A DNA stretch of 7,090 nucleotides from an uncultured Peptococcaceae bacterium (GTDB lineage: Bacteria > Bacillota > Peptococcia > Peptococcales > Peptococcaceae). The stretch lies in contig USPE01000099.1 of assembly GCA_900556545.1 (NCBI GenBank), positions 1-7,090 on the forward strand. The letters are read 5' to 3'. Shown here piece after piece: positions 1 through 4,893 of the stretch; positions within the stretch are counted from its first letter, which is position 1; every line of letters begins with the position of its first letter. A program made the position numbers and the translations under genes. Under the pieces are notes generated by a model. It ran no database searches and was not told the DNA's origin. It saw only the letters and a program-made list of their open reading frames with translations.

Positions 1-20
1 TCAGAACCAAGATCAACATA

Positions 21-74
21 AATAAGGCGTTTGTTTTCTGGTTATCATACAGAAGCAGACTGCCTTATTTTTTT
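21..74 (+). terminator. Rho-independent terminator of the gene left of the window
   Basis: AATAAGGC (21-28) pairs exactly with GCCTTATT (62-69). The stem continues inward with GTTTG (29-33) against CAGAC (56-60), then TTTCTG (35-40) against CAGAAG (50-55), with two single-base bulges, two G-U pairs and a nine-base loop (41-49). Seven T residues (68-74) end it, so it is oriented for + strand transcription. It probably closes a gene lying left of the window. Because it sits upstream of the promoter at 78-106, it would insulate the Crp/Fnr gene rather than attenuate it. The minus-strand reading lacks a comparable T run. Confidence 0.8.
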
Positions 75-77
75 GAT

Positions 78-106
78 TTGACAAGAGCAGGGCATTGTTT
101 TATACT
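78..106 (+). promoter_or_regulatory. Sigma-A type promoter of the Crp/Fnr regulator gene
   Basis: A perfect -35 hexamer TTGACA (78-83) is separated by exactly 17 bases from TATACT (101-106), which differs from the -10 consensus by one base. Transcription would start at about 112-114, leaving a leader of roughly 54 bases before the ATG at 167. The -35 box begins only three bases after the T-tract of the preceding terminator. A loose inverted pair ATTG (94-97) / CAAT (112-115) brackets the -10 box, but it is too short to call an operator. Confidence 0.8.
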
Positions 107-152
107 GAGTGCAATTACGGACTGCCTTTATCATTGGACATGCAGTCTTATC

Positions 153-158
153 AGGAGG
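153..158 (+). promoter_or_regulatory. Ribosome binding site that sets the Crp/Fnr start
   Basis: AGGAGG lies eight bases upstream of the ATG at 167, an ideal Shine-Dalgarno match and spacing. The in-frame ATG at 140 has no such site before it, and the in-frame TTG at 95 lies inside the promoter spacer, so both upstream starts can be discarded. Confidence 0.85.
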
Positions 159-166
159 TACGGCAT

Positions 167-865
167 ATGTCCCATTGGGAACAGTTGGAGCAATGGCAGT
201 TACAATTACTCTACCAAGCGGATTTTTTTACAGGCATCACGGCAGAACAGTTACAGCAGATTTTGCCATGTTTGGGTATAACTTTATCCGCTTTTCAGAA
301 AAATACCTATTTGTTTCAAGCTGGAGAACAAATTACCCAGATCGGTTTTTTATTTTCCGGTAAAGTGCAAATTATTCAGGAGGATTTTTGGGGAAACCGT
401 ACCATTTTGGAGCAAATCAATACAGGCGGAATGTTTGGAGAAGCCTTTGCCTGTGCAGGAACACCTCGGATTCCTGTAACAGTTCTGGCAGCAGAAGACG
501 GACAGCTCGCCTATTTTCCTTATCAAAAGCTATTGTCTCTATGTCCCAACGCTTGTCCTTTTCATCGTCAGTTAATTACCAATCTATTGCAAAGTATGGC
601 AGCTAAAAATGTAATACTGGTGCAAAAAATGACCCACATCAGCAAACGAAGCACACGGGAAAAACTATTATCTTATTTATCGTTACAGGCTTTGCAGAAA
701 AACGACAATCAATTTACCATTCCTTTTAATCGGCAGGAACTGGCTGACTTTCTGGCAGTTGACCGCTCCGCTATGTCCGCAGAGCTATCCCGCATGCAAA
801 AAGAAGGATTGCTGGAATTTCACCGCAATCACTTTATTCTGCATGAACGGGAGTACAGTTTGTAA
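167..865 (+). CDS. Crp/Fnr-family transcriptional regulator
   Basis: A cytoplasmic DNA-binding regulator of 232 residues, the usual size for the family. Residues ~20-120 form the cyclic-nucleotide-binding-like beta-roll: GEQITQIGFLFSGKVQI (53-69), then a phosphate-cassette-like stretch FGEAFACAGTPRIPVTV (90-106). A long dimerisation helix follows (~132-156), then a C-terminal winged helix-turn-helix with STREKLLSYLS (162-172), NRQELADFLAVDRSAMSAEL (188-207) and the wing at ~213-226. The N-terminus lacks the clustered cysteines of classical FNR, so an FNR-type iron-sulfur cluster is unlikely. The Arg-Ser pair that holds cAMP in CRP is Arg-Ile here (101-102), which argues against cAMP. Cysteines at 35, 96, 126 and 130 (CPNAC) leave redox or metal sensing open. 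It has its own promoter and is convergent to the mutS-miaA operon. The family call is firm; ligand and regulon are unknown. Confidence 0.9.
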   Translation: MSHWEQLEQWQLQLLYQADFFTGITAEQLQQILPCLGITLSAFQKNTYLFQAGEQITQIGFLFSGKVQIIQEDFWGNRTILEQINTGGMFGEAFACAGTPRIPVTVLAAEDGQLAYFPYQKLLSLCPNACPFHRQLITNLLQSMAAKNVILVQKMTHISKRSTREKLLSYLSLQALQKNDNQFTIPFNRQELADFLAVDRSAMSAELSRMQKEGLLEFHRNHFILHEREYSL

Positions 866-1070
866 AAAAGAACAACCTCTTACTTTTTTGAAAGAACACA
901 ACTGATAGAGTAATTATCGTTGAAAATAAAAATTATATCGGTTAGAAACAGCAGCACCATGAAGGGCGGCAGAGATAATTCCCCGCCGCCCTTCATGGTG
1001 CTTAAATACGTTTGTTTAGTCATTTATTTTTTATAAAACTGCCCGAAATTTGAGTATTTTTACTAATCTA
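866..1070. other. Non-coding gap between convergent genes
   Basis: These 205 bases separate the stop codons of the Crp/Fnr gene and miaA. The clear structures are the inverted repeat at 953-1002 and a feeble A/T-only stem just after the regulator's stop (864-889). No RNA gene, convincing promoter or coding sequence with a ribosome binding site was found on either strand. The AT-rich flanks contrast with the GC-rich arms of the repeat. Confidence 0.6.
953..1002. repeat. Perfect 18-bp inverted repeat; probable bidirectional 3'-end hairpin
   Basis: AGCACCATGAAGGGCGGC (953-970) is the exact reverse complement of GCCGCCCTTCATGGTGCT (985-1002), with a 14-base loop (971-984). It lies 87 bases after the regulator's stop and 68 bases after the miaA stop, where a shared terminator between convergent genes is expected. 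Neither side has a proper T-tract: TTAAATACG follows on the + strand and GCTGTTTCT on the - strand. It may therefore be a terminator of unusual form, a barrier protecting mRNA 3' ends, or a copy of a dispersed palindromic element. The structure is certain; its role is inferred. Confidence 0.75.
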
Positions 1071-2018
1071 TTACAATCCCAACTTCTGCGTTACAAGCTG
1101 CAATAATTCTGCCTGAACTTGTGCATCGGTTTTACCCAGTTTTTCTACCCATTGCAGATTGGGATCGTGGCGGAACCAAGTCAGCTGTCGTTTGGCAAAA
1201 TGACGAGTATCTCGTTTGATTAGCTCAATGGCTTTGTCCAGGGAGTATTCGCCCCGCAGATATTGCACCATCTGCCGATAACCCAAGCTGGTCATGGACA
1301 ACGCATCAGCAGGTACACCATGTTCCAGTGCTTGTCTGACCTCCTGCTCCAATCCTTGGGCAATCATCAAATCTACCCGTTGATTGATGCGTTGATATAA
1401 GATATCGCGAGGAAGATTTAAGCCCAGGTAAGCAGTACGATAACGCATAGTTTGTTTGTCCACTGTATTTTGACGCTGAGAGGCTGGTGTACCTGTTACA
1501 TGCAGCACCTCTAACGCGCGGATAATTCGTTTGCTGTCGTTGCAATGCAATCGCTGCGCCGATAATGGATCCTGTTGCTGCAGCAATTGCCAGAGCGCTT
1601 CATTACCATGCTGCTGTTGATACTGCAATAATTGCTGCCGATAGCGTTCGTCGGTAATGGACTCTCCAAAATGGTATTCGTATAGCACCCCATTTACATA
1701 AAAGCCGGTGCCACCGACCAAAATAGGTACTTTACCCCGCTGATAGATATCCGCGATGGCGCTGTCGGCCAAAGTTTTAAATTCGGCGGCACTAAAGGTT
1801 TCCCAGGGCTCCTTGATATCAATCAGATGATGGGGAACGCCTTCCATTTCTTCTGCTGTAATCTTAGCTGTCCCAATGTCTAAACCGCGAAACACCTGCA
1901 TAGAATCCCCTGAAATGATTTCACCCTGCAGTGCCTTAGCCAAACCGATACTGGCTGCAGTTTTTCCCACTGCGGTGGGCCCTACTAAAATAATCAATGG
2001 TATTGCAGAACAGTTCAT
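1071..2018 (-). CDS. miaA: tRNA dimethylallyltransferase MiaA
   Basis: MiaA transfers the dimethylallyl group of DMAPP to N6 of adenosine 37 in tRNAs that read UNN codons, giving i6A37, usually a substrate for MiaB. The 315-residue protein has full family length. It shows the P-loop GPTAVGKT (13-20), the substrate motif SGDSMQVFRGLDIGTAK (36-52), the active-site stretch VGGTGFYV (101-108) with Thr104 as the expected catalytic threonine, NDSKRIIRALEV in mid-protein, and the C-terminal signature of tRNA-binding MiaA ending HFAKRQLTWFR. The start is supported by AGAAGGG (2027-2033) eight bases upstream. It is the last gene of the operon, 39 bases after the methyltransferase. In many relatives hfq follows miaA; here a non-coding gap and a convergent gene follow. 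No frame defect is seen. Confidence 0.97.
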   Translation of the reverse strand: MNCSAIPLIILVGPTAVGKTAASIGLAKALQGEIISGDSMQVFRGLDIGTAKITAEEMEGVPHHLIDIKEPWETFSAAEFKTLADSAIADIYQRGKVPILVGGTGFYVNGVLYEYHFGESITDERYRQQLLQYQQQHGNEALWQLLQQQDPLSAQRLHCNDSKRIIRALEVLHVTGTPASQRQNTVDKQTMRYRTAYLGLNLPRDILYQRINQRVDLMIAQGLEQEVRQALEHGVPADALSMTSLGYRQMVQYLRGEYSLDKAIELIKRDTRHFAKRQLTWFRHDPNLQWVEKLGKTDAQVQAELLQLVTQKLGL

Positions 2019-2057
2019 AGCCTTTTCCCTTCTTTCATTTTATACTTTATCACAAAC

Positions 2058-2846
2058 TTACACATATAGTACCCCATAAGCCAAGGTACTGTATTTACCG
2101 CCGACAATGGCATCAAAGTTTAAATGGCGCAGCGTCCCTACCCGGTGTTTTACGACAACTCGGCGGCGAGCAATTGTCCGCGCCAGCTCCAAACTTTCCT
2201 GCGTCAGCGGACTGTAATCTGCCTGACGGCGAAGGGGTGCAATACCCGATGATTGCAAAATAGGCCGCTCAAACATGGGGTCAAAATAAACCAGATCATA
2301 GCTGCTTTTCTGCTGCTGTATTAAATACTGACGGTAATCTATACAAAGAGGCTGTATGCGAGCCATAGCCTCCTGCATACGCCAGCTTTCCGTCGGCCAA
2401 TTTTGCAAACCATAAGCGGTAATGACATAAGTAAGCGGACTGCTTTCTAATGCTGTCACGCTGCCGCCTGTTCCGGCCGCAAAAGCAGCCACAATGGCAT
2501 CATTAGCCATTCCCATAGTACAATCCAAAATAGTATCGCCACTTTGCACATCCAATACCTGAGTTAGCAGTTCTTCTTTGCCGTCCTTTAATTGCTTGAT
2601 GCGCGGTACAGCCATACCGGGATGAAAAAACAATTGTTGACCGTCTGACCAATGGAGAACAAGGGTATGTTCCTCCTCCACCAGCAGACAATCCAACTGG
2701 TGTTGCTCTAAAAGCCAAGGAATCCCTTTATTATTACGAGCAATCACAGGAATCTGCAATTGCTCACAAAGCTGCAATGCCAGCGCAGTTAATCCTTCAC
2801 CATGTTTTCCTCTTGCTTTGCTGGTAGTCGCTGCACAATTAACCAT
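2058..2846 (-). CDS. Class I SAM-dependent methyltransferase, RsmJ-like (DUF548/SAM_MT family)
   Basis: A 262-residue cytoplasmic enzyme. Residues ~1-85 form a poorly characterised N-terminal part ending in FFHPGMAVPRIK (73-84), typical of the Firmicutes branch of this family. The Rossmann methyltransferase core follows: SAM-binding motif I LDCTMGMANDA (107-117), the acidic residue ending strand 2 at Glu134 (TALESSP), and the catalytic-type motif VYFDPMFERP (186-195), similar to the DPMYP motif of RsmJ, which makes m2G1516 in E. coli 16S rRNA. The start at 2846 is chosen because ATG overlaps the mutL stop (ATGGTTAA), has GAGG (2855-2858) eight bases upstream, and avoids a 43-residue extension lying inside mutL. 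Coupling to mutL and co-transcription with miaA favour an RNA-modifying role. The substrate is unproven and the E. coli name should not be transferred on this evidence. Confidence 0.82.
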   Translation of the reverse strand: MVNCAATTSKARGKHGEGLTALALQLCEQLQIPVIARNNKGIPWLLEQHQLDCLLVEEEHTLVLHWSDGQQLFFHPGMAVPRIKQLKDGKEELLTQVLDVQSGDTILDCTMGMANDAIVAAFAAGTGGSVTALESSPLTYVITAYGLQNWPTESWRMQEAMARIQPLCIDYRQYLIQQQKSSYDLVYFDPMFERPILQSSGIAPLRRQADYSPLTQESLELARTIARRRVVVKHRVGTLRHLNFDAIVGGKYSTLAYGVLYV

Positions 2847-4893
2847 GATAACTGCCTCGCTTAAAAATTTTATACAGCTCTGCCATTGTGATTTGATAAA
2901 TAATGGGCCGTCCATGGGGACAAGTATGGGCATTTTCCACCTGAGATAAGTCATACAGCAAGGTACGCATTTCAATCTCTGTCAGTGGCCAGTGCGCTTT
3001 TACGGCACCTTTACAGGATGCAGTAATCAGCAATTTTTCTTTGATTACTGCAGCGGTGATTTCCTTTTGCTCTCCAAGATCGTGCAGTAAATCTAAAAAG
3101 AACGTTTCCACATCAGGCAGCTCATGCAGTCCTAAAGGTAAACTGCGCAGCAAATAACAACGCTCACCAAAATTCTCCAAGACAAAACCCAGGTCACGCA
3201 ATGTGAAAATATGCTGCATTAAAATGCTGTCCTGTTGTGCTGAAACCGTTATGGTAACAGGAATCAGTAATGGTTGAGAAATCATCTCTTTTTGTGCTTC
3301 AGCCTTCATGAATTTTTCATACAAAATCCGTTCATGGCAGGTGTGCTGGTCGATAATATACAGTCCTTCTTCATTTTGCGCTAGGATAAAGGAGTTTTGC
3401 AACTGACCTATAACAGATAAATTTTTAATTCCTTTTACTTGCACAGTTTCATTTTTTTGTACTGGTACAGAATTAAAATTTTGAGTCTGTTTCTTTATTT
3501 CAGAATCGGAATTAGATTCCTTTTTTTCGTATATAGCATCATTTATGATAACTTTTTCTTCTTTTTGAAACAATTTATCTTGTATAACAGACGGATGAAT
3601 ATCTTTGGATAATGCGGTCGTTTCTTCTGAAGACCAATGCAACAGTTTTTCCGGTTCAGCTACAATGTCTCCCAGAAATGCCGAACCGGTCTGTTTTTCA
3701 TACGGAACAGCAGAGGTTACTGCCGATTCTTGTATTTTCGCTGTATTATCTGATTGTATTTGTGCTTCAGCTGATTTTTTTGTCGCTGTATCCCCAAAAC
3801 GAGTCTGCTGATGCTGCACAATCTGTGCAACAGAAGGCGCCTTTTTTTGTGTTGCAGCTGGCGCAATCGATTCAGGCAAAAAAGCATTTTTTGTAATGTT
3901 GGCCTCCCATAAAGCATCTTTTAATACTTCAATGATTTTTGGTTTTAACTGTTCAAAGCCATTAATTTTAATCTCTGTTTTGGCAGGATGTACGTTGACA
4001 TCCACCTCACTGCCTGGCAAGGTTAATTGTAATACAGCAACAGGAAAACGCCCCTTGGCAATCAACGTATAATAGCTTTCTTCTAATGTCTGGCTAAGTT
4101 CGGCACTTTTCACCAAACGACCATTGACAAAAAACACTTCCTGTCCTCGATTGTTTCGTGTGATTTCTTCCCGCACCAATCGTGCTTCCAGCCAACGACC
4201 ATTGCCTAGTTCCTTTTTTTCTACCGACACAATCAACGGCTCCAGATTGCTTCCGTACACGTAGGCCATGCATTGCTCTGTGGTAGTTAATCCTGCGGTA
4301 TCCAACTGCAGCTGACCGTTGGATACATAGCGAAATCGCACAGTAGGATGGCCCATAGCATATTTACTGATTAAATCACCAATCAAACCGGTTTCATAGC
4401 TGTTGCTTTTTAAAAATTTCCGACGGGCAGGTACATTATAAAACAAATTTTTAACCTCTAAAATAGTACCCGGTGTTGTGGCCACCTCTGAAAAATCCTG
4501 TATGACGCCGCCATCAATGCGAATTTTATGTCCAATGGCTTCTTCTGCTGTACAGCTGCGCATTTCTACCTGTGACACAGCAGCGATACTGGGCAATGCT
4601 TCTCCGCGAAAGCCGAAGGTATTTAGTCGATACAAATCTTGAAACTCCGTTATTTTGCTGGTAGCATGACGTTGAAAAGCGATCTGTAAATCATCCTTGT
4701 CCATACCGCTCCCGTTATCCTTAACACGGATTAAGCTGGTACCGCCTTCCTTGATTTCAATTTCAATAAAATCAGCGCCAGCATCCAGACTATTTTCCAG
4801 TAATTCCTTAATCACCGACAGCGGCCTTTCTATCACTTCACCGGCAGCAATTTTATCGGCAACATGCTTTTCCAACTGTCTAATTTGCCCCAT
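2839..4893 (-). CDS. mutL: DNA mismatch repair protein MutL, endonuclease type
   Basis: MutL couples MutS mismatch recognition to strand incision. The 684-residue protein has an N-terminal GHKL ATPase with EVIERPLSVIKELLENSLDAG (19-39; Glu30, Asn34), DNGSGM (59-64), RHATSK (75-80) and GFRGEALPSI (94-103), then VNGRLVKS (~255-262) and NVHPAKTEIK (~300). A long hydrophilic linker (~330-485) leads to the C-terminal dimerisation and nuclease domain, with DQHTCHERILYE (515-526), the beta-clamp motif QPLLIP (540-545), SCK (626-628), CPHGRP (658-663) and a terminal FKR. These are the metal-site elements of MutL from bacteria lacking MutH, so nicking activity is expected. The DQHA motif reads DQHT here. 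AGGAGG (4903-4908) nine bases upstream fixes the start. The gene overlaps mutS by 14 bases and the methyltransferase by 8. The linker is unusually rich in A7 tracts. Confidence 0.97.
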   Translation of the reverse strand: MGQIRQLEKHVADKIAAGEVIERPLSVIKELLENSLDAGADFIEIEIKEGGTSLIRVKDNGSGMDKDDLQIAFQRHATSKITEFQDLYRLNTFGFRGEALPSIAAVSQVEMRSCTAEEAIGHKIRIDGGVIQDFSEVATTPGTILEVKNLFYNVPARRKFLKSNSYETGLIGDLISKYAMGHPTVRFRYVSNGQLQLDTAGLTTTEQCMAYVYGSNLEPLIVSVEKKELGNGRWLEARLVREEITRNNRGQEVFFVNGRLVKSAELSQTLEESYYTLIAKGRFPVAVLQLTLPGSEVDVNVHPAKTEIKINGFEQLKPKIIEVLKDALWEANITKNAFLPESIAPAATQKKAPSVAQIVQHQQTRFGDTATKKSAEAQIQSDNTAKIQESAVTSAVPYEKQTGSAFLGDIVAEPEKLLHWSSEETTALSKDIHPSVIQDKLFQKEEKVIINDAIYEKKESNSDSEIKKQTQNFNSVPVQKNETVQVKGIKNLSVIGQLQNSFILAQNEEGLYIIDQHTCHERILYEKFMKAEAQKEMISQPLLIPVTITVSAQQDSILMQHIFTLRDLGFVLENFGERCYLLRSLPLGLHELPDVETFFLDLLHDLGEQKEITAAVIKEKLLITASCKGAVKAHWPLTEIEMRTLLYDLSQVENAHTCPHGRPIIYQITMAELYKIFKRGSYHG
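2855..2858 (-). promoter_or_regulatory. Ribosome binding site of the methyltransferase inside mutL
   Basis: GAGG on the - strand, eight bases before the ATG at 2846. It is weaker than the mutL site, so initiation probably leans on ribosomes terminating at the overlapping mutL stop. It is the main sequence argument for the short start over upstream in-frame ATG codons. Confidence 0.6.

Noticed and set aside
95..166. In-frame N-terminal extension of the Crp/Fnr protein from TTG at 95 or ATG at 140
   Set aside because: TTG at 95 lies inside the promoter spacer, before the expected transcript start, and ATG at 140 has no ribosome binding site. The ATG at 167 has AGGAGG at ideal spacing and gives normal family length.
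864..889. AAAAAAG / CTTTTTT stem after the regulator stop as an intrinsic terminator
   Set aside because: The stem has one G-C pair and six A-T pairs with a 12-base loop, too weak to terminate on its own.
959..1036. 25-codon frame with a hydrophobic end (MKGGRDNSPPPFMVLKYV...) starting in the inverted repeat
   Set aside because: It has no Shine-Dalgarno site, and its start and first half are dictated by the palindrome. The hydrophobic tail comes from AT-rich DNA. Not supportable as a gene.
2039..2070. Possible internal promoter for miaA (TATAAA on the - strand at 2039-2044)
   Set aside because: No acceptable -35 hexamer lies 16-18 bases upstream; the motif is expected in AT-rich intergenic DNA.
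2847..2975. 43-residue N-terminal extension of the methyltransferase inside mutL
   Set aside because: It would lie wholly in the conserved mutL C-terminus in another frame, shows no family-like sequence, and the ATG at 2846 has the overlap and spacing expected of a coupled start.
3605..3917. Open frames of 66-94 codons overlapping the mutL linker on both strands
   Set aside because: They are shadows in a low-complexity stretch of an intact mutL, with no plausible initiation sites or recognisable domains.
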